This document shows positions 14,440-27,200 of a DNA stretch of 64,000 nucleotides, piece by piece (position 1 is the stretch's first letter; each line of letters begins with the position of its first letter). The notes beneath the pieces are model-generated. The model had not been told where the DNA came from. It saw nothing but the letters and a program-made list of their open reading frames with translations, and did no database searches. The position numbers and the translations under genes were made by a program. Source of the stretch: Blasia pusilla (Eukaryota > Marchantiophyta > Marchantiopsida > Blasiales); assembly GCA_050084515.1 (NCBI GenBank), contig CM114271.1, positions 46,686,001 through 46,750,000 of the forward strand. Direction: 5' to 3'.

Positions 14440-14675
14440 TGATCAGACCTTATCACAAGAAGTTTTTCCTTGATAGACCTTGCACTTCTCCTACACCCTA
14501 TCTATCTAATTTTTTTTTCTCCAAGACCAAGCTAGAGTCCAAGAGCATGAAGTGCATCTTTATGGGATATAGTGATGAGTCTAAAGCTTATCGCCTATGG
14601 TGTCCTGAGACAAAGAAGATGCTTGTGCGAATGATGATGTGGTGTTCTAGTACATCTTTGACATTTACTTCTTAC
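14440..14675 (+). mobile_element. Ty1/copia integrase-region fragment
   Basis: The frame includes SKSMKCIFMGYSDESKAYRL followed by WCPETKKM. This is the characteristic block just after the integrase core of plant Ty1/copia polyproteins (K-C-I-F-x-G-Y-S...K-A-Y-R-L). Only about 80 codons survive. The same block appears, more decayed, near 42925-43010. Confidence 0.8.
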
Positions 14676-16290
14676 TAGCTTCTTTAAACATAAAGCACTT
14701 GTCAAACCTCCTTTGCCGAGAACTCAAAAAATCACATAGTGGAAAAATATTTGGCTTTGACTTGCTCCTATTGAAGCAGAATTAGAATATTGAAGGTAAA
14801 AAATACAAAAGGTGAAGAAAATTAACCCTTGACTTAATTATAATTACTTAAGCTTGATATTCTTTTTGATTATTCTTGCTTAAAAGAAAATTTTGTTGTT
14901 TCAATCAACGTCCATAGAGGTAGGAACAAGCAAAAATTTCTTAAATAGAAGAAGCCTAAAAGGATGTGTGGTAGTGCTTAATAGGCTTAGGAGCAACTAC
15001 ATAAGGTAAGTTTCTGGATTTAACTTACCACGAAGGTTGGATGGCATAAATCTTTACATATTTACAAGAGAAACTGCTAATGATTACACATATTAGACAA
15101 ATTTAACAACTCCCCCCTCCCCGCCCTAAAATGAGGATCCTATGTTAAGAAAATCCTAGTAAGGACTCGTAAGGGACTGTGCGATGCATGGACCCTTGTC
15201 TGATAATTCATGTTTCAATCTCACTCCTTACCAATCTCTCTTTACGACTTCCAATTAACGTGAACAAAAGTATTTTTGAGAGAAATCTAATGACAAGTGT
15301 CAAAAAATTGAAAAAATGACTTGAAAAAATCTTCCAATATTATAATATATAGACTAAACTAATAAAGATAATCTGTTCATCACTACATTCTCTATGAAAA
15401 AGTTCGTTTTGTAAGGCCATGAAAATAGTAAATATGTACTCCTCCTATTCCAACAAAGAGCCCGCCAATATTCAAAGAACAAAAAGAAAGAACTATAAAG
15501 AAGATGTATTTATTGATCTTCCGGCTTCGTGAGACAGAAAGAGAATCCACATAAAAAAAATTGATTTAAAATAAAAATGATTGATCAATCATGCCAATTG
15601 GCCAACTGACATCAATAAGATGCCACAAAGAGAGTGAGTGCCCCCTTCATTTTCGTTCGTTCCCTTCTAATTAAATTAAATAAATAGGATCGCTCGGAAA
15701 TTATAAAAGTTAATTACTTAGAGGAGTTCATTCAAATCCCGGGGCTCACGCTAGTGACTAATCTTATCTCTTAAATAAAACCCCAAGTACCAAATTATCG
15801 GGTGGTGTGGAGCTCTACCGAGGCGGCCGAGGATGGTGAAGAGGCGCGGACGGATTTTGATGGAGTGATGGAGGATGGAGGGGGGTCGTGTGTTATACCG
15901 AAACGGAGATATCGGTCTCCTCTACGTTTTGATCCGCAGTGTCAATCTTATAGTGAAGTATTTTTCATTTTATTTTGTTTCTTAGATTCTTGATTTTTTA
16001 GGGTTTCTCATGTAGGTGTTAGGGTCCTCTTTGTTGTCTCATTTTGTTGTCATGTCATGAATGTTTCCAAGACAACTCATGTTGTTCTTCCACACCACCT
16101 TTTTTTTTTCTATGTCCTTATCATGTAGCCACGCATGTTTCTCGCTCACGTTTGACCCATTTTTTCTCCCTTATCCCACTCTATTCCCATCTATTTTTTC
16201 AAGACTTTTCTCTTTCCATATCATTAGTATCTCCATACTACCTCTACATTGTTTTGGGAAGGGGTTGGGCTATAAGTCCTAGGTGAATAT
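14676..16290. other. AT-rich interval, probably old repeat, no supported gene
   Basis: It holds a C-rich patch (15110-15125), long T and A tracts, and a pyrimidine-rich stretch at 16090-16220. A short frame at 15802-15993 has no family resemblance. The last part may be the 5' untranslated region of the non-LTR element that follows, but its 5' end could not be fixed. Confidence 0.45.
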
Positions 16291-16515
16291 GGCAGATGAG
16301 AGTTCATACTAGGGAGAGCATTTTCGTGGATGGGAAGAGAGTCGATTACCATTAGTGCTAGTTTGAATGGGGGTTGTGGGGCAGATTCTGGTGGGGATTG
16401 TCTCTCGAGTTTGACGGAGGGGGTCATGTTCTCTTTTTGGTGAGCGGTGTTCATGCCTCCACCCGCATTGGCCCCTCGCGAAGGGGCCCGTGGGTCATCT
16501 AGTCGGGATACGAAA

Positions 16516-16578
16516 TGCCCTTGTTGTCTCGAATTCTTCACTCGTTCAGGAATTCGGAACCACTTAGCGGCTTAACAT
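16516..16578 (+). pseudogene. N-terminal C2H2-type zinc finger of the non-LTR element
   Basis: In one frame the sequence reads KCPCCLEFFTRSGIRNH, then a stop and a further His. The spacing C-x2-C-x11-H-x4-H resembles the DNA-binding fingers at the N-terminus of R2-like elements. A TAA lies between the two histidines, so it is already broken. The call rests on motif spacing only. Confidence 0.45.
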
Positions 16579-17210
16579 CGTGACTTTGATAGATTTGGAT
16601 GGGTGGTTCCTCCAGTCGATCATGGATGCTCACCGGTGCTTCATGCATCATCGCCCCCTCTCGAGGCATGGGAGTTGTTGAGGTCCCACCTTGGCAGCAT
16701 CACGGGTCTCTTTGAGACCCGTTTTCCTTGCCCGAGGTTGTTTCATAGGATCCCCCATGCCATTCGGGATGAGCTTCGCCAGACTTTCCTCCTTTCCCTA
16801 TCTAGGATCGCGCTTGATCCTATGGATGAGCTCTCGTGGTATCTACTACTTCTGCTTCCATGATGGTATCTTCACTATACCAGAGGAGGGAAGACTGGCC
16901 ATAGAGAGCATCTGGCCCGATTGCGGCGCTTTCGAGGAGGCGATTGGGAGTCTCTGCAGAGCGAGTTTGTGGCATATACAAGAGGTAGCACTTCACTTGG
17001 TTTCCTAGCGGACGATCTTGTAGCAACCAGATTGCGACGATGTAGGACACTTGGGCAAGCCAGGGAGTACTCGAAAGCGGCTCGTGCGCTCCTCCCTATG
17101 GATATGGCTCCTCCTTCCGCTGTTACCATCGACGCCTTCCGGAGGCTACATCCTCGTCCAGTGGTTGACATCCTAACATTTGTACGTGACTTCCATCGTG
17201 ACACGACCTT

Positions 17211-18449
17211 ATGCCTAGACGTATCCCTTTTTGCATGGGCACTCAGGGGCGTTCCCCTAGGATAGCAGCTGGAGGGTTGTCCGGTATGATGTATGAACAC
17301 CTTCGTGATTGCTTTCCCCCCGAGGACTCTGCTAGCGGCTTTTCCGAGTTACTTCAGGTTGCTTCTCACCTAGCTCAGGGGAGAGTGCCAACAACAATAG
17401 CCTAGGTATTGGGGGCGGGGCGACTTTTGGCATTGTCGAAGGAGGGTGGAAGGATCCGTCCGATCGCCATAGGGGAGGTGCTCTTGCGATTGGTGAGTAG
17501 CACTATCGCTTTGCAATTCCGTGAGGCTTTCCAGTCACATCTGAGTCCGAACCAGTTCGGAGTTGCCACACCAGCCGGTTGTGAGGCGGTAGCCTTAGGT
17601 TTGAGGGCTTATTTAGATATACATCATGAGTGGATGGTTCTCCAAGTTGATGTGGAGAACGCCTTTAACTCAGTGTCTCAGGCAGCTATCTTCACGGAGC
17701 TGAGAGACGTAGGGGGTCCTATTGCGAGTCTGATTCCCTTCGTGCATGCTTTTTATGGGCCTCCCTCGGCTATCTATTTTCACCATGGTACGTTCGAGGA
17801 GGAGGTCACGGTCTTGGAGTCTGTTACCGGGACGCGTCAGGGTGATCCCTTGGGTGGTGCATTGTTTGCTTTGGCTCATTATCGAACGGTTCTTTCTACG
17901 GTGGAGGCTTTCCGGGGTTGCATTTTCCCTTCGTTGGCAGATGATACTCATATTGCTGGCCCTGGAGACCTGGTCGTTCTTGCATTTGAGCACTTTTCAA
18001 CACAATTGGCACGTGTCGGCCTCGCGGTGAAGGTGGGAAAGTGCAGGGCTTGGTCTTTATTAGACTTGTCAACGGATATTCATTTACCCGAAGATTTTTT
18101 GACACCTGTTGGAGGGCTTCGCGTCTTGGGAGTCCCACTCCGGAGCCATGACTTTGTATCGAGTTTTATAGCGGCGTCTCTTACCGAGGATCTTCTCCAT
18201 GTCGACGATCTCATGAGGATTGGTGACCCTCAAGTAGGTTATGGAATCCTCTCGTCATGTTTTGCTCGTAGACCTGGTTATCTGTGTAGAATCGAGTGGG
18301 CGTCTAGCCATATTTCTTCCTTGTATAGATCCTTTGATAGAAAGATCATGCAAATGTTTGGGGATCTTCTAGGACCCGGCTCATTAGAGTGGCCCGCGGG
18401 GGAGTTAGCTTGTAGACAGGCTTCTTGGCCGAGTGCCTTGGTTGAGTAG
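17211..18449 (+). pseudogene. Reverse transcriptase domain of the non-LTR element
   Basis: One frame runs through the interval with an in-frame TAG at 17403-17405. Reverse transcriptase motifs in order are: KEGGRIRPIAIGEVLLRLVS near 17440; NQFGVATPAGCEAV near 17550; the motif A Asp in VLQVDVENAFNSVS near 17640; motif B GTRQGDPLGG near 17830; and motif C LADDTHIAG near 17935, with both catalytic Asp residues kept. The 'RPIAIGE...NQFGV' block is distinctive for a group of non-LTR RTs in plants and invertebrates. It would make DNA at a nicked target. The upstream coding part (16600-17210) shifts among frames. Confidence 0.88.
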
Positions 18450-18469
18450 GTCTCATAGCGACCGAGTTA

Positions 18470-19452
18470 GTGGCATCTTCACCTGTTTTAGGGAGTTGGG
18501 CCACTGTAGCACCCCTCCTTTGCTCCCAATTTTTGGGCAGGGATAGATCGCTACTTTTACAGTACTTTTCCCAGGTTGAGGATGGTCTTTTCCCACTTCA
18601 GTCTTCATTCACAGCTTGTAGAGACTCCCTTCTTGTTGAGGCTAGAGCAGTTCTTCCCGCTTTCTCTTCCCTAGTTACCTCCGGACAGTCTGGGCTCCAA
18701 TCTTCTTTGATAGAAGCCCACTTTGATGTATTGTTTAGAGCTAGTATGTCGGACGGGAATATCCCCATGGAGGTTCGGGCCCGTATTCGCTCTTGCTCTG
18801 GAAAGGGGGCAGGCTCATGGATGGGGGCTCGTCCCCTCATCGTGGCTTTCCGCATCGCACCACTCACCTACACTACAACGATGCGGTTCCGACTGGGCTG
18901 CCCCAACCATTGGTGATTGGTTTGACACATTACGAGTGTCGCCAGAGTCTGGATCCACTTGGTGTGCATTTGGCACGATGTCCAGTCAGGGGTGAGAGGA
19001 TAGCCACTCACGATGCAGTGCGGGGTATTATGTTCTCTATTGCTCGGGAGAGTGGATTCCATGTACATAGAGAGAGGCACTACTCCATGCGGGATTCCCT
19101 CATCCGTGCTGATCTCTACATGACATGCGAGTCTGAGGTGGTGGTAGCAGATGTTGTAGTGACGGATCCTACGTGGGAGGCGGTGCGAGCCCAAGTGGTG
19201 GCACAAGGGAGATTGCTACAAGGAGCGGCGGCGGCCGCGGTCAAGAAGACCCACATTTATAGTCGACTTCATGACGGACATCGATTGATCCCCCTAGCCA
19301 TTGAGATGTACGGGGCTATGGGGAAGAGGTTTGACTTGTTCCTTATGGATTGCGCCCATCATCTCAAGTCGATAAATGGGTTTTCCTTAGCCACAGCGAT
19401 ACTTTATTGTAGGCAACGGGTTTTCCTTAGCCACAACGATACTTTATTGTAG
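18470..19452 (+). pseudogene. C-terminal CCHC and restriction-like endonuclease region of the non-LTR element
   Basis: 18470-18916 continues the region after RT in a second frame, and 18793-19452 carries the end of the protein in a third. The latter has CRQSLDPLGVHLARCP (Cys, His and Cys spaced as in the CCHC motif before the endonuclease), then a basic stretch, RADLYM, VVADVVVTDPTW and KKTHIY. These fit the R-x-D, D-x-x-V and K positions of PD-(D/E)XK endonucleases in non-LTR elements. The family endonuclease nicks the target site to prime reverse transcription. Two frameshifts from RT mean this copy is dead. Confidence 0.68.
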
Positions 19453-19460
19453 GCAACGGG
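19379..19460 (+). repeat. 40-bp tandem duplication near the end of the non-LTR element
   Basis: The unit beginning GGTTTTCCTTAGCCACA repeats with a 40-bp period, differing at one base (agcgat/aacgat). A 40-bp step breaks the frame, so it contributes to the loss of the C-terminus. Confidence 0.9.
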
Positions 19461-19620
19461 TCTCCATAGCTTTGCAGAGTGCCCAGGCAAATGGGCTTTT
19501 GCGGCGGGCTCAGGCGGTTGGAGACGCCAATGCTACAGACCCACTTAGTAGCACTCATAATTCTCTAGGTGTTGCTGATATTATCTCTGTTGTTGGTGAT
19601 TTTGGTCGTTAGGGGGGAAG

Positions 19621-21268
19621 GCCCCCTTCTTTCTCATCGGGGCCGGTTCCGACCTTCGGAGTTTTTTTCTCTCTATGCCCCATTTGTATCCTGATGGCTT
19701 TCCCATCCTATTTTTTATTTATATATATATTTTATTAATTCCAGGGCTTTTGGAAACGATCTCTAGAATTAATCCACCTGGCAGACCAGACGAAGAAGTG
19801 TCCAATCCTATTATCCGGGAATCACGAAGAGGGTTCTATAAGAAAGTGACACGTACTTCGATGAGTCACATACACCTCAATCCAGATTCCAGGACGAGGT
19901 CGTGAATCGTTGTGGCACCTCCCTCGAGAAAGCCTTAAAGTGGATCTCTCTTCACAAGTGAGAGCGCAGATCTCACAGTTATGTTATGGGAATCCGTAAT
20001 TTAATTTAATTGTAAATAGTGTAACCGTCTCTGGAATCTTTACTTTCTCCCATGATCCTATCCTCCGTTCGAGAGACCTTCCGTTACGATATTAGTTCTC
20101 CGGGCTTCTCCTTCGTTCGAGAAGAGCTTCCATTTATAATGCTTTTGGATTTGCTTCGGATGAAGTTAGTGTTTTTTTTTGAATTTGTATGTAATATATT
20201 AATTTCTTTCCTCCATTTCACTGACTTTCGAGCATTTTTTATTTCTCATGACACCTTAGACATTCATTATCGTGGATGTTCAAATCCTCGAAATTCTCAA
20301 TTCATGCTCATGAATCATGTCATCTTGTTGGGGTTGAGAGATCGAAAAAAATTGATCCAACTTTGCTGTAAAGGTTGGATGTCATGAAAAGATGTGTATT
20401 GTCGTAATAATAACTCATTTATATCTAGCGTCGCATCCGACCTTTATCTGGCCCTCCCTGCCCCCACTCGACGACCGACCCTCCCTAGCCTACCACTGCC
20501 ATTTGTTAAAATGCAGTTTTTTTCCCTGCCCGGATCCGACTGCCCGACTGCAGCCAATAAAGGCCGGCAAGCGGGTGTTTCGAAAATCGATGGAAGGCAC
20601 GCTAAAAGCGTCTAGATAGAAATGAAATATTATTATGAATTATCATTTACATCGAGTATGCATTGGAGGGAGTATATTCGTTCCAACTGCCTAATTGTAC
20701 GTTACTAGTTTCACGACACTTCTCATGATGATAAAAAATAATGTTAAAATAATCATTCGTACTTTTGGATTTCGATATTCCATGGTTCCTGAATCCTGAG
20801 GAGTTTGCAAAATGAAGGTGGCACTCCAATGGCAGGTTCACGGAGAAGGAGCACTGTGGAAGACATGAATGTAGATAAATTCCTACCCTTTGGGTGCCAA
20901 TTTATTCGTTGACCGATCCTCGATTAACCTTCTGCAACTTGGTTCGTTCCGGTGTTCGAGCTGAATATGATGCGGGTGCTGGTGCGGCAGGTCGTGGGGT
21001 GTTCCTTGCAACGATGCCTTGTATCGCCAAGCAGTGCCTATATCAGTAGGTTCCGACTGGTGAGCAACATGGCGATCCGTCCGCAATCGATTCGGTATTA
21101 GAGTTCGAGTTGCGTCCACTCTCCAGTGCCGGGAAGAACGACACTCAGGAGCAGTACCCAAGAGAATGAGCATGAGCATGAGCAGCTATCGAATTCACAT
21201 TTGATCGGAGTTGAGAGATTTGTGACAGGGCTTGTCGTGACAATTTCCGTGCAGGCCGTCATAGAGGG
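19621..21268. other. Intergenic interval upstream of the Tm-1 homologue
   Basis: No supported gene. It contains a TA-rich tract (19718-19736) and, from about 20880, higher GC sequence that is the likely promoter and leader of the gene starting at 21269. Near 21160-21185 the repeated hexamer 'atgagc' makes a small array. Confidence 0.5.
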
Positions 21269-24200
21269 ATGGGTGTCGGAGCTGGAGCTGGAGAGAATGG
21301 GCAGCGTCAAGTGTATTGCATTGGCGCTATGGATACGAAGGCGGTTGATATTAGATATGTCGCAGATGCTCTTGGGTCGGCTCTATCGAAATTCTTGCCC
21401 GCTTCAAAGCACGTGAGTGCCGGTGTTGGCAGATCGTCCATCATCTTGCTGGATGTGTGTGGTTATCATGCTCGTTCTGAGAGAACATGAGTTAATTTTG
21501 AGGACAGTGTAGTACAAGAATGATGTCACGGAGACAGATCGTCTCTGAATTGGATCATCGCACGAGCTCGAGCTCAATTTCGAATCTTCCGATTTCCCAT
21601 ATTCGATGATCGAAGTCGCTGTCCTGTAATGGAATAATGAAAAAGAAATCTCCTTTTCTGACGTGGAAAAGGAAATTTATAAATCACAAATTCCACTGAA
21701 CCGTTGCTCCGTCTTGTAGCATGGAAGTTGATTCTGTGAGGGTGGAAGGATGCTTTGGTTTAGTCGGGACTAGTCTAGAGTTCTTCCTTAGTTCAACTCG
21801 ATAACTTGTGAGCTACTTTCTCAAATTGCATGGACAGTGTAGCGCATTTGGGTACCGAGTTGAGGTACCGGCTACAAGTTCTCTGGTACTCAGATTGCCA
21901 CCTTCCTGGCGCCTCTACATGCTGTCAGTATGTGCTGCAGCTACTCTTTAGTCTAAGAGATACCTTTAAAGATTAAAGTCTGATTATCCATTACATTCAC
22001 GAGAAGTCCTGCTACACGAAGGAATCGAGTGTGGATCCCCTGATAAGCAAAGTGGGCCTCAACAGAAGATACCGTCCAGTAGAGTCAGCTGGGTAGTCTC
22101 ATCGTTCTTGAATGCTTTGGTGCACGGGAGCTATGGTTCAACGTTTTAAGGTTCAACAGGTTCAAGCTGTGATTGTGAACAGTAGAAACCGTCCAGTGAA
22201 GTCAGCTGGGAAATCCCAGCGTCCTTGAATGCTTCGGTGCACGGGAACTATGGTCTTGACGTTTTAAGGTGGGTCGTGCAACAGGTTCAAGTTGTGATAG
22301 TGGACATCTCTACAGCAAAATCAAATCACAACAAACCAGAAGTGTTGTGCACGAAAAGAGAGGAAGTCCTGCGTCACCACCCTGACATCACGAAGAGATC
22401 GGTGGCTGCTATTCCCAGTGACAGGGGAGCGGCAGTGCAACTTATGAGTGAAGCCCTTGTTGAGTTCCTGAAATGTCGTCACTCGGAAGGATCTTTACTA
22501 GGTGCCATTGGCTTAGGAGGCTCTGGAGGGACTTCTATGCTTGCACCCGGTTTAAGAGCCATGCCATTGGGAGTTCCTAAAGTGTTGGTCTCCACTGTGG
22601 CCAGTGGAAATACAGCACCCTATCTTGAATCCTCAGACCTTAATCTAGTTCCTTCAGTGGTTGATGTGGCTGGCTTAAACAGTATTAGTCGAAAAATATT
22701 GGCGAATGCTGCTGCCTCTTTGGCCGGCATGGTGGCTTGCCAGGTCGAAAACGGATTGAAAGGGGAGGACACGGACAATGTTTCTGTTGGATTGACAATG
22801 TTCGGAGTAACTACATCTTGTGTGACTGCCGTGCAGAAGCAATTAGCAGCTCGTGGGTACGAGCCGATTGTGTTCCATGCCACTGGGAAGGGTATGTTGG
22901 TCGATTCTGTGTCTGAGTATTGAATTTCATTTGTTTCTGACAGATTTACGGTACATTTCTGGCCCAGACTCGTCCAGTAGAATGTTCACAGTGATCCGCC
23001 TGAACCATACTTAAATGACTCGCTGATAATCGATGTTCAATCTTTGAACAGGAGGGCAGGCTATGGAGGGTTTGGTGGAGCAAGGACTTTTACAGGTTTG
23101 TAGCACCCCTCTTCTCAGAAGTTGGTTCAGGTGAGAGCCTCAGATTTCTCGAGGAGCTATCCGAGGGCTGCTTGATGAACAGCTGCAGGATTAGTATGTT
23201 CATCAGTGTACTGACTGATTACAGAGTGAGAATGACTGAATGCTTGAAACCGTACTAAAAGGAGAGAATAGCAAGGAAGAAGGGAAAATAAGGCAGTCTT
23301 TACCAAACATCTACCCCAGCCCTGCAAACATAGAATCCTTTGTCCATGGATTAGTGAGGAGATGAGAAGGAAAGGAAGGCTTGCAATCAGATAATGACCA
23401 TCGAAAAAACCTTCACAGTCCAAGTTTAATGGGAATTATGTCTAGCAGAAGGCATAAGCTGGTAAATGTTTGGAAGAAGTAAAGGCGAATCAGGTTTCAC
23501 AACTGTCGTATTTTCATTTAAATCTTGTTATTGTTGGTCCTTATGTCATCCTGTCAGGGATGGTTCACCAAAAATGAGTCAGACCCTGTCTTGCCTCATC
23601 ATGTGGCTTATGGTCAGACAATCTGTTGTCATAGAGAATTCAAAGAGATGCTTTTGATTTCAGGGGGTGATTGACATCACAACGACAGAGGTCTGTGATT
23701 ATGTGGTGGGGGGCACAATGCCTTGCAGCAGCACTCGATTTGAGGCATCTTTGAACCGCCAAATCCCTCTGGTATTGAGTGTTGGTGCACTGGATATAGT
23801 TAACTTTGGAAGCTTGGATACTGTACCATCTGAATTTGCTGACCGACATCTTCATATTCATAACGAGCAGGTAAACCTGTTAGGCTAGGATTCCATTTCA
23901 TTCACATTAACCGTCTAATATCAATTCACTGAAGGAACAGTGTGCGTGGAATCTTTTCTTAATGTGATGCTAGTGTTGCATGTGTATTTTCTAGCCCCAC
24001 AGTGTAATACTTCGTCAATGAGGATCAAATTCTAGTCGCACAAACCTGAGAAACTTTAGCCTGTAAGACTAATTCATAGGAAATCAGGTGACTTTGATTG
24101 ATCTTTTCCAAACTGAAAATAATACTTTGCTGAGATCTATTTATTCTTATATTTTCGTCACTATTTCCAGGTAACTGCTATGCGGACCAACGTGGAAGAG

Positions 24201-27200
24201 AATCGGAAATTTGCACAATTCATTGCCCAACAACTGAATAAGTCAACTTCTCCTGTGCGTGTTTTACTGCCAGAGAGAGGAGTATCTGCATTGGATGCAC
24301 CAGGAATGCCGTTCTATGATCCTGAGGTGACGGGAGCTCTTGTACAAGAATTGGAACGGGCAATCCATCAAACTCCAGAGCGTAAAGTAAGATTCTTTGA
24401 CAGGGAATAGATATCTCCCTTCATCTGAGATTATGGGTGCTGTTTAGGGTTTAGTTGAAAGGCTTTGAATGATTCGTTTCTATGGACAAAGTAGCCTTAG
24501 AGCTTCTCCAATGCCTTTTAAATCAAGTGGAAAATTGAATAACAATCAAAATCAAGATGCTATCTCTCTCGTATCTTCAATGATCACCTGGGAATTTCTT
24601 TCTGAGAGCAAACCAGCATGGCCATCTCGCTGTTATTCAATGAAGATGTTATTATGTCAATGGGAAAGAAATCTTCTCGAGGTAGATTTCCAATACAGAA
24701 CGTAACTCATGTACTCCTGATATCTGGAGGTTATGTGGAAATTGAGCGACAGGTTCTTGACTCTTTTAAGGAGATATTGGTCAGAAGGCATCTGACAGAG
24801 ACTGTTGCAGGCTTCATATGTTAAGTCTCTCATGTAAAAGAACTTTGTACAAATGCCACTATAGTTTCTCTAATTTGTGTCCCCGGTTTAACTGGAAATG
24901 ACAGGTGATTAGACTGCCCTTCCATATAAATGATCCTGAGTTTGCTGAAGCACTCGTCTCAGAGTACTTGGATCTTACAAGTTCCTCAGTCACAAACCTG
25001 GAAGAAACAGTGTCTCAGAGTACATCTTCAGGTGCAAATCATAAAGCAGAGCAAGATTCTCACTCACCATCATGGGATACTGCATTTTACGATACCAGGT
25101 CCCAAATACAACATTTTCCAGGTGAGATTGTCTGCCTATGCGTCTGTCTTCTCTGTTGTAACAAAATTCTGGGCTGATCCCCAGAAACTCTGCACTGGTG
25201 CTGAATATGGTAAGTGCTCAGATTATATGAGAGGATCTCCCTTCCTCGTGTGGCCCTTTCTTCACTTTTATCCCTTTGACACTTGTACCCGACACTTGCA
25301 TTGTCCAACAAGGGCACAAAGTCTATGGCTACAAGGCTACAACAGGAAATGGAGCATGGTCTCTCCATTGCCATTTGCTCCAATAGCTCCTCTTATAATC
25401 ATTCTGCTAACTGATGCCTTCCGCAAGAACTATTGCATGATTGAGTAGTTTTTTTAGGGCTGTCAAACTATTGTGTACCATACGTCCCTAGATTAATGGA
25501 TATTTGGGAGTTCAAAAGAGCCTTTCCCAGACGGCAAATATTTTTATTCAAAAGAGGATTTCCCACATCTCAGGGCTCTGTATCTGGACTCATGATCAGA
25601 ACTAAGAAATTTGGCCACCTTTTTATTTTCGTGTCTGAGAATGAAGCAACTGATTTACTGCCCACAGGGAACCAGGAGGATTCTGAGACTTCAAAATTAC
25701 CATATTGGCCGTAGTTAGGAGTCTAAAATGTGGCCGATGAGTCAAATCCTGTCTCTGGATATGACGATCAGTGGATCACACGCTGGGAGTATTGGAAACA
25801 CTTATGTTCTTTTGGAAATATGGCCCAGGAACGATGAAAAGATATGAATCTACACTGGGAAAAATGCGGAGGCAGATCTCAGCGGGTATTCCAATCATTG
25901 GAGCTGGGGCAGGAACTGGCATATCAGCAAAGTTTGAAGAACAAGGAGGGGCAGATCTCATTGTTATCTATAACTCAGGACGCTTCCGAATGGCTGGAAG
26001 AGGATCTCTGGCTGGTCTCTTGCCCTTCAAAGATGCAAATGCAGTTGTGCTGGATATGGCAAACGAAGTCTTACCTGTGAGCAAAAAGCCCCTTTTCCCG
26101 TGAGCAATTACTGCGTTCAGGTGGATACATGTTCTTGAAGTCCTGGACATTGCTCATCTTGGATTTGTGTATGGCTTCCTGGGATTAAGGGACGTGCGGA
26201 TGCATCCTGCGCTATCTCAGGAAGATGGACTTGAAGGTTTGCCTAGTGACAAAAGGGCATAAGAAAAGTACTCCCTGGTTGAATTTGGTCCATTCTATTG
26301 ACATCATTGTCTCTTGGAGATTGGTGTAGGTGGTGAAAAACGTACCAGTTTTGGCAGGAGTGTGTGCTACGGATCCGTTCCGCCAGATAAGCCGTTTCTT
26401 ACGTGAACTTGAAAGCATCGGATTCTGCGGCGTGCAGAACTTTCCAACTGTTGGTCTATACGATGGAAATTTTCGTCAAAACCTTGAGGAAACTGGGATG
26501 GGCTATGGGTAGGGTGCCCCTTATCTGATTTCACCGAACTTGCATGTCGGCCTGGTGTTCTTATGCTTTTGGTTTAATTGAGACCACATTCCAACAGCTA
26601 TCGGAAGAACACTGACAAGACTTCCCAGCAATAGATACAACCGGAAGTTATGTTTGAAGTTTGAAGCTAATCAGGAAGTTTGAACTTTTGGTTCGTGTGG
26701 TAGCCTGGAGGTCGATATGATTCGGCAGGCGCATGCCATGGGTTTACTTACCACCCCATACGCATTCAACGTAGCAGAGGCCCGTGCTATGGCAGAGGCC
26801 GGTGCCGATATTGTGGTTGCCCATATGGGACTGACGACAGCCGGATCTATAGGAGCTCAAACGGCAGTCTCACTCGACAAGAGTGTAGAACTTGTGCAAG
26901 CCATTGCCGATTCTGCCAAAAAGATCAATCAACACGTCATTGTACTTTGCCATGGAGGTACTCCCTGTTTCGCCATCGAATTTGCAATGTGTGAAATTAC
27001 TTCAACATCGCTTGTAAACAATCATTTTGTTCAGAAACTACTATCGCAGTTTGATGCGGATACTGCGAATTAGCAGCATTTGTTAGGAACCTCCTACTTC
27101 TGACTGGGATAAGTTTTCACGTTTGGTAGGTCCGATCTCGGGACCTAAAGAAGCCGAGTACGTATTGCAACGTACACAAGGAGTGCATGGGTTCTACGGT

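Larger units (their letters stand above)
16300..19620 (+). mobile_element. Non-LTR retrotransposon with zinc finger, RT, CCHC and restriction-like endonuclease (broken)
   Basis: Domains occur in one orientation but in different frames: a C2H2-type finger near 16516-16578, reverse transcriptase at 17211-18449, a CCHC-type motif near 18940-18990, and a PD-(D/E)XK-like endonuclease region near 19090-19330. No LTRs, primer site or chromodomain are present. RT followed by CCHC and a C-terminal restriction-like endonuclease, with an N-terminal finger, is the plan of early-branching site-type non-LTR elements (R2/NeSL/CRE-like groups). I cannot assign a clade. The exact ends are uncertain: no clear poly-A tail or target duplication was seen, although a TA-rich tract lies at 19718-19736. 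Confidence 0.75.
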
